A DNA stretch of 48,052 bases from Halanaerobium kushneri (lineage in GTDB: Bacteria > Bacillota > Halanaerobiia > Halanaerobiales > Halanaerobiaceae): the NCBI RefSeq assembly GCF_900156285.1, contig NZ_FTNC01000021.1:1-48052 (forward strand), read 5' to 3'. The translations under genes and the position numbers were made by a program. Under the pieces are notes generated by a model. That model saw only the letters and a list, made by a program, of their open reading frames with translations, made no database searches and was not told the DNA's origin. Below, piece by piece: positions 1 through 7,911 of the stretch; the first letter of the stretch is position 1, and every line of letters begins with the position of its first letter.

Positions 1-1
1 C

Positions 2-454
2 AGAGAGAATCCTGGCAGTACAGTTAAATTAATTACAAACGACTTTAAACATTCTGCTGTATTAATCAGCAGATACTACAGAGATCGCTGGCAGATAGAG
101 ATTTTCTTTAAGTGGATCAAGCAGCATCTGCATGTTAAAGTCTTTTATGGACACAGTGAAAATGCTGTTAAATCACAGATATTTACTGCTTTAATCAGCT
201 TTGTATTGCTAACTCTTTTAAAAAGAGAAGCCAATACAGATAAGAGCTTATTTAAAGTACTAAAGTATTTTAGAGCCTGTAAGTTTGAAAGTCTAAAAGC
301 TTTTATCAGAAAGATAAATCGACCACCATCACGCACTTCTAAAGGTCGAAGAGTGATAGATTACGAAAAAATCTATCAGCTAACCGAAAGGCAGGTGATG
401 GCAGGAGAAACAGAGTTTTTATATTCAACAGAATTAAATCCAGTGATTCTGTAA
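2..454 (+). CDS. IS4-family transposase, C-terminal part (cut by window edge)
   Basis: An open frame enters from the left edge and ends at the stop at 452-454. It contains the C-terminal signature of IS4-type DDE transposases, Y-(2)-R-(3)-E-(6)-K, visible in YRDRWQIEIFFKWIK around positions 74-118; the Glu would be the third catalytic acidic residue. Only the last 150 residues are inside the window, so intactness, left end and terminal repeats cannot be judged. It lies about 200 bases upstream of the lipid A operon and points the same way. Family assignment rests on the motif and is fairly secure; the subgroup is not assigned. Confidence 0.8.
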   Translation, partial: RENPGSTVKLITNDFKHSAVLISRYYRDRWQIEIFFKWIKQHLHVKVFYGHSENAVKSQIFTALISFVLLTLLKREANTDKSLFKVLKYFRACKFESLKAFIRKINRPPSRTSKGRRVIDYEKIYQLTERQVMAGETEFLYSTELNPVIL

Positions 455-586
455 AAAGAATAAATATATTATGGTAAAATGTGGATGAAGACTATCTATT
501 AGTACTCCATTATCTCTTTTTCTTAAAAATGGATAAGGTTGTGACTGAATATTCTGTAGATAGTATACTTTATCTATAACTTAAAT

Positions 587-613
587 TTGACAATGCTTAA
601 ATATTTTTATGCA
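587..613 (+). promoter_or_regulatory. possible promoter of the lpx-lpt operon
   Basis: A perfect -35 box TTGACA is at 587-592, but the best -10 candidates (TATGCA at 608-613 after 15 bases, or TGCAAT after 17) are poor. A second weak option is TATACT at 564-569. The operon must start somewhere in 455-661, which otherwise holds no gene; which site is used cannot be decided by eye. Confidence 0.35.
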
Positions 614-661
614 ATGCTAGTGAAATAAATTATTGTTAATCTTAAGGGGGATAATATAAAA

Positions 662-1723
662 TTGACAGCAGCCAAGAAAAATAGTTATCAAGTTGAAGAA
701 TTAGCAGTGATTACAGATTCAGAAATTAAGGGAAATAAAAAGTTAGAGGTTGATAATGCAAGGGGGATAGAAGAAAGTTTAGCTAATTCTGTTACCTTTG
801 CTGATCAAAAAGAATATTTAATTCAGGCTTTAAAATCAGAGGCTGCGGTAATTGTCAGCAGTTATCAGATTTGCGAAGAGCTTGATTTAGAAATAAAAGC
901 TGAGAAAACATTTTTGCTGACAGATAATCCCAGAAGAGTTTATGCTCAGATTGCTGATCTGCTGACACCAAGACCATATGCCAGTGGAGAAATTTCCGAG
1001 AAAGCAGTGATCGATGATTCGGTTAAGCTGTCAGAAAATCTTTCTATTCATCCCGGCGTGGTAATTGCAGAGAATGTAGAGATTGCTGAGAATACTATTC
1101 TTGCACCAGGAGTGATTATAGGACCGGATGTCAAAATTGGCAGCAACTGTCTTTTGCATCCAGGAGTGATTATCGAAAGAGGAACAATAATTGAGGATGA
1201 AGTTATAATTCAATCCGGTGCTGTAATTGGTTCTGATGGTTTTGGTTTTGCTACAGACGAAAGTGGACACCATAAGATTCCCCAGCAGGGTAATGTGATT
1301 ATTGAGTCTGAGGTGGAGATTGGTGCTAATGTTACTATTGATAGAGGAGCAAGTGGACCGACAATTATTAGAAAAGGCAGTAAGCTGGATAATCTAATTC
1401 AGATTGGTCATAATGTTGAAGTAGGTGAAGAATCTCTGCTGGTAGCTCATACCGGTGTAGCTGGAAGTACAAAGTTGGGGCGGCGGGTAACTCTGGGAGG
1501 ACAGTCGGGAGTTGTTGGCCATATCAAACTGGCAGATAATACAACTGCAGCTGCCAGAGCAATGGTTACTTCTCCTACCAATAAAGGCGATTTTATTTCT
1601 GGTGCCCCGGCCCAATCACACAGAGAAGCTCTTAAGGAACAGGCTTATTTACGTCGCCTGCCTAAATATATAGATAAAATAAAGAAATTGGAAAAGAAAC
1701 TGGAGGAACTGGAAAATAAATAA
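662..1723 (+). CDS. lpxD: UDP-3-O-acylglucosamine N-acyltransferase LpxD
   Basis: LpxD adds the second hydroxyacyl chain, from acyl-ACP, to the 2-amino group of UDP-3-O-acylglucosamine in the cytoplasm, the third step of lipid A synthesis. The 353 residues show an N-terminal uridine-binding region (about 1-105), then hexapeptide repeats of a left-handed beta helix (about 108-320) and a short charged C-terminal helix. The expected catalytic His is His250 in IQIGHNV, within the family motif DNLIQIGHNVEVGE. The start is TTG at 662, 11 bases after AAGGGGG (644-650); no ATG gives a better fit. It opens the lipid A operon, 60 bases ahead of lpxC. Length matches the family (E. coli 341). Confidence 0.95.
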   Translation: MTAAKKNSYQVEELAVITDSEIKGNKKLEVDNARGIEESLANSVTFADQKEYLIQALKSEAAVIVSSYQICEELDLEIKAEKTFLLTDNPRRVYAQIADLLTPRPYASGEISEKAVIDDSVKLSENLSIHPGVVIAENVEIAENTILAPGVIIGPDVKIGSNCLLHPGVIIERGTIIEDEVIIQSGAVIGSDGFGFATDESGHHKIPQQGNVIIESEVEIGANVTIDRGASGPTIIRKGSKLDNLIQIGHNVEVGEESLLVAHTGVAGSTKLGRRVTLGGQSGVVGHIKLADNTTAAARAMVTSPTNKGDFISGAPAQSHREALKEQAYLRRLPKYIDKIKKLEKKLEELENK

Positions 1724-1783
1724 TCCTTGAATTATAAAGTCAATAAATATATAATAAACTATTGAAAGGCTTTTAATGAAAGG

Positions 1784-2650
1784 ATGACAGTTTTGTATAT
1801 AGAAAAAGGACAACAAAAGACACTAAATGAAGAGATTGAAATTAAAGGGATTGCCCTGCATTCGGGCAAAGATGCTGAAATTAAATTAAAACCAGCTCCG
1901 GTTAATACGGGAATAGTTTTTTTTCGTTCTGATTTAGATTATCAATTAAAATTGAAGGCAGAGCCGGGGGCGGTAGTTAATCTGGTAAGAAATACTACAA
2001 TTGGTAGTAGAGAAATTAAAGAAGCTAAAGTTAGTACAATTGAACATTTAATGGCGGCAATCTGGGGCAGTGGAATTGACAATTTAAAAATCGAAGTTTC
2101 CGGCCCCGAGGTTCCAGTTATTGATGGAAGTGCCTATCCTTATTACCAGCAGATTCTGGCGGCTGGACTGAAAGATCAGCAGGAACAGAGAAAGATTTTT
2201 AAAGTTGAGTCTCCGATTTATGCTCGTGAGGAAGAATCTTATATCACCATTCTCCCTTATGAAGGTTTTAAGGTTTCCTATACTCTGGATTATCAGCATC
2301 CAGTAATTGGAAGTAGTTATTTTGAATTCGATACTGATAAAATTAGTTTTGGAGAAGAAATCGCCAGAGCCAGAACTTTTGGCTTTGCTGCCGAAGTGGA
2401 AAAGCTGCATGAACAGGGGCTGGCGCTGGGCGGAAGTTTGCAAAATGCTGTTTTAATCGAAGAGAAGAAAACAGTAAATCCACTCAGATTTGAAAATGAG
2501 TTTGTAAGACATAAAATTCTCGATGTTATTGGAGATATGTTTTTAAATGGCAGAATTATGGGCCATATAATAGCCGTAAAATCAGGTCACAGACTTCATG
2601 TCAGGCTGGCGGAGAAGATTAGAGAAAAAATGCTTGAGGAGGAAAATTAA
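1784..2650 (+). CDS. lpxC: UDP-3-O-acyl-GlcNAc deacetylase LpxC
   Basis: LpxC is the zinc-dependent deacetylase that makes the committed step of lipid A synthesis. The 288 residues carry both LpxC repeats. Zinc ligands by family pattern are His88 (STIEHLMAA) and His243 plus Asp247 (RHKILDVIGD); His269 in VKSGH is the expected catalytic histidine. The LRFENEFVRHK segment is also typical. ATG start at 1784; the preceding AAAGG is modest. The gene runs into fabZ with one base between the lpxC stop and the fabZ start. This is a plain LpxC, not the LpxC-FabZ fusion known from Bacteroidetes, although the same gene order is kept. Confidence 0.96.
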   Translation: MTVLYIEKGQQKTLNEEIEIKGIALHSGKDAEIKLKPAPVNTGIVFFRSDLDYQLKLKAEPGAVVNLVRNTTIGSREIKEAKVSTIEHLMAAIWGSGIDNLKIEVSGPEVPVIDGSAYPYYQQILAAGLKDQQEQRKIFKVESPIYAREEESYITILPYEGFKVSYTLDYQHPVIGSSYFEFDTDKISFGEEIARARTFGFAAEVEKLHEQGLALGGSLQNAVLIEEKKTVNPLRFENEFVRHKILDVIGDMFLNGRIMGHIIAVKSGHRLHVRLAEKIREKMLEEEN

Positions 2651-2651
2651 T

Positions 2652-3101
2652 TTGAGTGAGATAAATGAAATTATTGATATTGGTGTAATCAGGTCAATTT
2701 TACCCCATCGCTATCCTTTGTTATTAGTAGATAGAATCGAAGAAGTGCATAAAAAGGAATCTATTGTTGGGATTAAAAATGTAACAATTAATGAAGAGTT
2801 TTTCCTGGGACACTATCCTGATCACCCAATAATGCCCGGAGTGTTGATAGTCGAGGCGATGGCTCAGGTAGCAGGAATTTTAATTTATTATAGTTTTGAA
2901 GATATGGAAGATAAGCTTCCTATTTTTACGAGTATTGATAAGGCTAAGTTTAGAACACCTGTTAAGCCTGGAGATCAATTAAGAATCAAGGTGGAAATAG
3001 TGAGATTGCGCAAAAGAGTATCTAAGGTTCGAGGAGAGGCTTATGTGGGCGATAATCTTGCTGCAGAAGCAGAAATGATGTTTACTTTTGAGGAGAAATA
3101 G
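2652..3101 (+). CDS. fabZ: 3-hydroxyacyl-ACP dehydratase FabZ
   Basis: FabZ dehydrates 3-hydroxyacyl-ACP in type II fatty acid synthesis and so competes with LpxA/LpxD for the same hydroxyacyl-ACP pool; its place inside lpx operons is classic. The hot-dog fold motif is clear: HYPDHPIMPGVLIVEAMAQ, with the catalytic His and Glu, and the N-terminal ILPHRYPLLLVDR. The start is TTG at 2652, nine bases after AGGAGG (2637-2642). An in-frame ATG at 2598 lies inside lpxC and would add residues that look like the lpxC tail out of frame, so it was rejected. The resulting 149 residues match the family length. Confidence 0.94.
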   Translation: MSEINEIIDIGVIRSILPHRYPLLLVDRIEEVHKKESIVGIKNVTINEEFFLGHYPDHPIMPGVLIVEAMAQVAGILIYYSFEDMEDKLPIFTSIDKAKFRTPVKPGDQLRIKVEIVRLRKRVSKVRGEAYVGDNLAAEAEMMFTFEEK

Positions 3102-3131
3102 AGATAAAATTCTGGAAGGGGAATGATAGTC

Positions 3132-3941
3132 TTGGCAGCTGAAAAAAAAGGAAAAGTGCTTCACATGAGCAATATTCATGAGACAGCAATTGTTGCTCCT
3201 GGAGCCAAAATTGGGAAAAATGTTGAAATTGGCCCCTATGCTATTATTGGCGAAAATGTCGAAATCGGTGAGGGAACTGTGATTGGACCTCACGTCGTGG
3301 TTAAGGGCTGGACACAAATTGGTAAAAATAATGAAATATTCCATGGGGCTTCTATAGGCTTTGAGCCCCAGGATTTAAAATTTGATGGAGAAAAAAGTTA
3401 TCTTTTTATTGGAGATAACAATACCATTAGAGAAAATGTTACTATTCACCGGGGGACCGCTGATGGCGGCGGGGAGACAAGAATTGGAAATGATAACTTA
3501 CTAATGGCTTACTGTCATGTAGCACATGACTGTCAGTTGGGCAGCAATATTGTAATGTCTAATGCTACCAATCTGGCCGGCCATGTAGTAATTGAAGACC
3601 ATGCTGTAATTGCTGGTATGGTTGGAGTGCATCAGTTTGTACGTATCGGAAAGATGAGTATGGTTGGTGCTCACTCTAAAGTAGTAAAGGATGTTCCACC
3701 CTACATTTTAGTTGACGGACATCCAGCAGGAGTCAATGGGATTAATGTTATTGGGTTAAGACGCAATGGGGTCAGTCCTGATATGCGAGGAGAGATTAAA
3801 AGAGCTTATAAAACTCTTTATCGTTCCAAGCTAAATATTGATGAAGCAATTGAAAAAATGGATCAGGAGCTGGATGCCAGTGAGGAAATTGAGCATTTTC
3901 TGCGCTTTTTACGTAATGCAAGCCGCGGAATCTGCCGGTAG
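3132..3941 (+). CDS. lpxA: acyl-ACP--UDP-GlcNAc O-acyltransferase LpxA
   Basis: LpxA transfers a 3-hydroxyacyl chain to UDP-GlcNAc, the first lipid A step. Hexapeptide repeats fill the N-terminal two thirds, followed by a helical C-terminal domain. The catalytic His lies in CHVAHDC (residue 132 from the chosen start), and GMVGVHQFVRIG is the usual family segment. Start choice: GGAAGGGG (3114-3121) is ten bases before TTG 3132, the usual spacing here; ATG 3123 is too close to it, while ATG 3168 gives the N-terminus closest to other LpxA proteins but lacks a good ribosome site. At the E. coli Gly173 chain-length position this protein has Ala (VGAHSKV). Function is secure; the start is not. Confidence 0.92.
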   Translation: MAAEKKGKVLHMSNIHETAIVAPGAKIGKNVEIGPYAIIGENVEIGEGTVIGPHVVVKGWTQIGKNNEIFHGASIGFEPQDLKFDGEKSYLFIGDNNTIRENVTIHRGTADGGGETRIGNDNLLMAYCHVAHDCQLGSNIVMSNATNLAGHVVIEDHAVIAGMVGVHQFVRIGKMSMVGAHSKVVKDVPPYILVDGHPAGVNGINVIGLRRNGVSPDMRGEIKRAYKTLYRSKLNIDEAIEKMDQELDASEEIEHFLRFLRNASRGICR

Positions 3942-3950
3942 GTGTCATCG

Positions 3951-4787
3951 ATGACTAAAAAAGCTCTGATTGCAGGTTGGGGTGATCTGCCGCGGCTCTG
4001 GGCTGAGAAGGCTCAGGCTGCCGGAGAAAATTTTATTGTTATAAAAATAGCTGAAGAAATCACAGCTGAATTCTCTGATTTAGACTGTGCAGAATATACG
4101 GTTAATTTAACCCGACTGGAGGAAATTTTGCAGCTTTTAGAGAAAGAAAAAATTGAAGAGGCTATCTGGCTGGGCAAGATTAAGAAAACACATCTTTTTG
4201 CTGATTTTAATCCAGATCAGAAGCTGAAGCAGCTTTTGGTACAGCTGCCTGATTTAAATGATGACACAATTTTAGGAGCTCTGGCACTGGAATTTATAAA
4301 TTCGGGAGTCAAGATTCTACCTCAGACTTATCTTTTAGAAGATCAGCTGGCAGAGGCAGGAGTTCTGGCCGGTCAAGTGGAAGCTGATTTAAAAAAAGAT
4401 CTAATCTTTGCTTTTGAGACTGCTTTTAATCTCGGTCGTTTTGATATCGGCCAGACAGCTTTAATTAAAGATGGAGCTGTAATGGCCCTGGAGGCAATTG
4501 AAGGAACAGATGAGGCCATAAAACGGGCGGCAAAATTTGGTGGCCCGGGAGTAGTTATGGCTAAATGCAGTAAAAAAAGTCAGGATCTTCGCTTTGACCT
4601 ACCAACAGTTGGTTTAAAGACGCTGGATAATTTAATTGCAGCTGAGGCAGCTGCTTTAATTATCGAAGCAGAAAAAACTTTTGTTTTAAATAAAGAGGAA
4701 TTTTGCCGCAGAGCAGCTGCCAACGGAATTGTAATTGCTGCCGCGGAATATAAAGAAGGGGAGTTAATTCTACCTTGGCAAAAATAA
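3951..4787 (+). CDS. lpxI: UDP-2,3-diacylglucosamine pyrophosphatase LpxI
   Basis: LpxI (DUF1009) hydrolyses UDP-2,3-diacylglucosamine to lipid X; it replaces the LpxH of E. coli and is unrelated to it. Visible family features are the N-terminal IAGWGDLP, an interior domain without repeats, and the C-terminal segment around DLRFDLPTVGLKTL, which holds the Asp known to be catalytic in Caulobacter LpxI. ATG 3951 was chosen because AGGTG (3940-3944) is six bases ahead; GTG 3942 is part of that site. The gene follows the lpxA stop by nine bases and its last 13 bases overlap lpxB, consistent with translational coupling of consecutive enzymes. Confidence 0.93.
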   Translation: MTKKALIAGWGDLPRLWAEKAQAAGENFIVIKIAEEITAEFSDLDCAEYTVNLTRLEEILQLLEKEKIEEAIWLGKIKKTHLFADFNPDQKLKQLLVQLPDLNDDTILGALALEFINSGVKILPQTYLLEDQLAEAGVLAGQVEADLKKDLIFAFETAFNLGRFDIGQTALIKDGAVMALEAIEGTDEAIKRAAKFGGPGVVMAKCSKKSQDLRFDLPTVGLKTLDNLIAAEAAALIIEAEKTFVLNKEEFCRRAAANGIVIAAAEYKEGELILPWQK

Positions 4788-5920
4788 TGGTTTCTGCAGG
4801 CGAGATATCGGGAGATATGCACGCTGCTGCAGTCCTAAAAAAAGTAAAAGAAGTAAATGATAGTATTCAAATTTTTGGTATGGGCTCAACTGCGCTTAAA
4901 GAAATAGGAGCGGAGATTTTAATTGACCCTACTAAAATTAGTACTATTGGCTATATAGAGGCCTTAAAAAATCTAAAAACTCATTTTAAGCATCTCAGAC
5001 AAATGAAAAAGCTGCTCAGAGAACGAAAACCGGATCTTGTTTTTCTGGTCGATTATTCAGCTTTTAACATGAAGCTAGCTAAAGCCTGCAGTCAGGAAGG
5101 GATTAAGGCAGTCAATTATTTCCCGCCATCTGCCTGGGTTTATAATAAGCGGCGAGCCAGCAAGATGGCTTCTTATGGTACTCATATTGCAGCTGTTTTC
5201 CCAATGGAGAGAGATGTTTATCGCCAGGCAGGAGCAGAAGTCACTTTTGTCGGTCATCCCCTGGTGGATATTGTAGAAGTGGAAAAATCTGAGGCTGAAA
5301 TTAAAAAAGATTTAAAAATTGATCATCAAAAACCGATAATTACTCTTTTTCCGGGCAGCCGTCGGGGAGAAATTGAATCTCTGCTGCCGGAAATGCTAAA
5401 AGCAGTCCGGAAAATAAAAGCTAAAAAGCCGGAGCTTGAATTTCTGCTTTCTGCTGCAGACGGGATTGAACTGGAGTATTTAAATTCTTTTATTAATAAA
5501 TTTGATCTTGAGCTAAAGATTATTCAAAAAAACAATTATCAGTTAATGCAGATTTCAGAATTTATAATTTCGGCATCGGGAACCACAACTCTGGAGGCTT
5601 CCATATTAAATACACCTCAGATAATCTGTTATCAGGCAGCTCTAACTACTTATCTGCTTGCTAAATATCTTTTTAAAGTTCAATTTGTCGGCCTGCCTAA
5701 TATTATTGCCGGAGCAGAAGTAGTGCCGGAGCTGCTGCAGAATGATTTTGAGGCAGAAAAAATTGCTGAACTTTCGTTGAACTGGCTGAATAATAAAGAA
5801 GAATTAAAAAAAATAAAAAAGGAACTGCAGACGGTACGCCACAAGCTTGGTGGTGGAGGTGCAGTGAAAAAAACAGCAGATTTACTGCTTAGAGAAGGAG
5901 GGCTAAAAAATCGTGGATAG
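4775..5920 (+). CDS. lpxB: lipid-A-disaccharide synthase LpxB
   Basis: LpxB (glycosyltransferase family 19) joins lipid X to UDP-2,3-diacylglucosamine to give the tetraacyl disaccharide. The N-terminal SAGEISGDMHAA matches the family AGExSGD signature, and FPGSRRGEI and SGTTTLEA are the usual donor-binding segments. Its 381 residues equal the E. coli length (382). The start is TTG 4775, 11 bases after AAGGGGAG; ATG 4787 is the next option and would remove four residues. The 3' end overlaps lptC by eight bases. LpxK, KdtA and late acyltransferases are not in this window. Confidence 0.95.
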   Translation: MAKIMVSAGEISGDMHAAAVLKKVKEVNDSIQIFGMGSTALKEIGAEILIDPTKISTIGYIEALKNLKTHFKHLRQMKKLLRERKPDLVFLVDYSAFNMKLAKACSQEGIKAVNYFPPSAWVYNKRRASKMASYGTHIAAVFPMERDVYRQAGAEVTFVGHPLVDIVEVEKSEAEIKKDLKIDHQKPIITLFPGSRRGEIESLLPEMLKAVRKIKAKKPELEFLLSAADGIELEYLNSFINKFDLELKIIQKNNYQLMQISEFIISASGTTTLEASILNTPQIICYQAALTTYLLAKYLFKVQFVGLPNIIAGAEVVPELLQNDFEAEKIAELSLNWLNNKEELKKIKKELQTVRHKLGGGGAVKKTADLLLREGGLKNRG

Positions 5921-6485
5921 AAAGAGTATTTTTTTAGCGCTCTTTATTTTTATTATTATTATTTTTTCTCTTTATTTTAGTCTGGAAAAAAATCCAATTA
6001 TTCCACCTGAACCGCCTGCCGAAAATCAGGCGCTGCCCGAGGAGGAACTGGAAGAGGTAAATTTTAGTATTTTTAATAACCAGCAGCAGCACGAGCTAAA
6101 GTTAGAGAGTGAAAATCTTAAAAATTATAAAGAGAATCAGCGAATGGAGTTAAAACCGGTTGAGGCAGAAGTCTATTCTCTCAATGATGACCAACTGTTA
6201 TATACTCTCAAAGGGGATTTTGCTATTTATTACAGCAGTAAAAATTATCTTGAGATTCGCGGTAATGTAGTTATCGAGAGTGATCGTTATTATATTGAAG
6301 CTGAGGAACTTGATTATTATTTAGATCGCAATTTTTTGGAAGGGCGAGGTTCGGTTGAGATTAAAGGCAGTGAATTTCAATCTACCGCCAGCAGTTTTAG
6401 CTCAGATCTTAATTTAAAAGATTTAAAACTCAGAGGAGATAATAAACAGGCTGCAGTTGATTTTTCAGATCTGACAGCGGAGTAG
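5913..6485 (+). CDS. lptC: LPS transport periplasmic protein LptC
   Basis: LptC is a single-pass inner membrane protein that hands LPS from the LptB-permease complex to LptA. The 190 residues begin with a hydrophobic helix (about 5-22), then an acidic Pro-rich linker, then a beta-jellyroll region (about 75-185) with repeated short strands of the OstA/LptC type, such as LEIRGNVVIES and LEGRGSVEIKG. The GTG start at 5913 lies within lpxB. Sequence identity in this family is low, so the call rests on the topology plus its place between lpxB and lptA. Confidence 0.85.
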   Translation: MDRKSIFLALFIFIIIIFSLYFSLEKNPIIPPEPPAENQALPEEELEEVNFSIFNNQQQHELKLESENLKNYKENQRMELKPVEAEVYSLNDDQLLYTLKGDFAIYYSSKNYLEIRGNVVIESDRYYIEAEELDYYLDRNFLEGRGSVEIKGSEFQSTASSFSSDLNLKDLKLRGDNKQAAVDFSDLTAE

Positions 6486-6524
6486 TGGGATTAATTTAAT
6501 GATTATTTTAATTGAGGAGCAATT

Positions 6525-7172
6525 ATGATGCAGAAAAAAATTTTATTCTTTTTATTAATATTTATACTGGCCCTTACTGCTAATGCAGCTGCAGTCAGGG
6601 AATTAAATGGTGATAATCTTAATCTGGAACAGACTGCTCAGGGCCAGATTTTTAAGGCTACCGGTAATGTAGAATTTGTCTACGATGAGCTGCGCATTAC
6701 AGCTGAGGATGAAGGTATATACCGTCGTTATAATGGAGAAGTTGAATTCAGAAAAAATGTTCAACTTTTTTATCAGGAATTTGAGGCTGAAGCAGTTGAG
6801 CTAACTGGAAATCTGTCTGACCAGATTTTTCATTTAACTAAAGAAGCTGAAGTAAGAGGCGAAAATTCTCTGCTGCAGGCAGATCAAATTGATATTTATC
6901 GAGCTGAAGATAGAATTGAAGTTCTGGGTAATGCCTATCTGGAATATAATAATTTTTGGGCTGAGGCCGACCAAATAATTTATTATCTTGATCGAGAGTT
7001 AATTTCTTTAAAAGGTAATGTTAAAGGTGAGCGGAACGGAGAATCCTTTAATTCTCAGGCAGCAGAAGTTAATCAAAAGACCGATGAGGTAAAACTTACA
7101 GGTCAGGCTACTCTGCGCTTTAGTGAAGAAAATTCTGCTGCAGGCAGCGGCAGTGAGACAGCGGGGGAGTAA
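6525..7172 (+). CDS. lptA: LPS transport periplasmic bridge protein LptA
   Basis: LptA forms the periplasmic bridge that carries LPS from LptC to LptD. There is a signal peptide of about 21 residues ending NANAAA-like (ALTANAAA), then OstA-type repeats with the patterns FKATGNVEFVY, VEFRKNVQLFY, IEVLGNAYLEY and ISLKGNVKGER, each a strand pair of the jellyroll. At 215 residues it is a little longer than E. coli LptA. ATG 6525 follows GAGGAG by about eight bases; the adjacent ATG 6528 is an alternative. Four bases separate it from lptB. Confidence 0.88.
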   Translation: MMQKKILFFLLIFILALTANAAAVRELNGDNLNLEQTAQGQIFKATGNVEFVYDELRITAEDEGIYRRYNGEVEFRKNVQLFYQEFEAEAVELTGNLSDQIFHLTKEAEVRGENSLLQADQIDIYRAEDRIEVLGNAYLEYNNFWAEADQIIYYLDRELISLKGNVKGERNGESFNSQAAEVNQKTDEVKLTGQATLRFSEENSAAGSGSETAGE

Positions 7173-7176
7173 TTAG

Positions 7177-7896
7177 ATGACTATCAAAGCTCAGGGTTTA
7201 ATTAAAGAATACAATAAAGAAAGAGTAGTCAATGAGGTTGACCTTAAGGTGGATCGCGGCCAGATTGTTGGGCTTTTGGGCCCTAATGGGGCTGGTAAAA
7301 CAACTACTTTTTATATGATTTTAGGTTTGATTAATCCGGATGGTGGCCAGATATTTTTTGATGAACATAATATTTCTAATCTGCCTGTTTACAAACGTGC
7401 CCGGCTCGGGATAGGTTATTTACCCCAGGAGGCTTCCATTTTTCGTAAATTGACAGTGGGTGAGAATTTAAAGGCAATTCTGGAATATCGAGATTTAGAT
7501 AAAAAAGAGATTGAAAAAAATATTAAAGAGCTGCTGCAGGAGTTTCATATTGAAGGTTTAAGAAATCGTAAGGGATTTCAGCTTTCCGGTGGCGAAAGAC
7601 GCCGGGTGGAAATAGCCAGAGCCCTGGCGGCAGATCCTGCTTTTATTCTTCTAGATGAGCCTTTTGCAGGAGTAGATCCGATTGCAGTTAATGATATTCA
7701 GGAAATAATCCGCTATCTCAAAAAACGAGGTCTTGGTGTTTTAATTACTGATCACAGTGTGCGAGAGACTCTTTCGATTACAGATCGCGCCTATATTATG
7801 CACGAAGGCAAAATCTTGCTTTCTGGAACTTCAGAAGAAATAGCCCAAAATGAGCAGGCTCGCAAATTCTATCTTGGCGACAAATTTAAAATTTAG
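7177..7896 (+). CDS. lptB: LPS export ABC transporter ATPase LptB
   Basis: LptB powers extraction of LPS from the inner membrane together with LptF/LptG. All ABC motifs are present: Walker A GPNGAGKTT (35-43), Q-loop Gln84, signature LSGGE (136-140), Walker B FILLDE (156-161) and H-loop His193. GVDPIAV after Walker B is typical of LptB. The length (239) equals the family norm. It lies four bases after lptA and 15 before the permease gene. Confidence 0.96.
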   Translation: MTIKAQGLIKEYNKERVVNEVDLKVDRGQIVGLLGPNGAGKTTTFYMILGLINPDGGQIFFDEHNISNLPVYKRARLGIGYLPQEASIFRKLTVGENLKAILEYRDLDKKEIEKNIKELLQEFHIEGLRNRKGFQLSGGERRRVEIARALAADPAFILLDEPFAGVDPIAVNDIQEIIRYLKKRGLGVLITDHSVRETLSITDRAYIMHEGKILLSGTSEEIAQNEQARKFYLGDKFKI

Positions 7897-7911
7897 AGAG
7901 GTGCATCTTTT

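Noticed and set aside
1031-1615. Long minus-strand open frames inside lpxD
   Set aside because: They are opposite to a certain gene, lack ribosome sites and show low-complexity or improbable amino acid composition.
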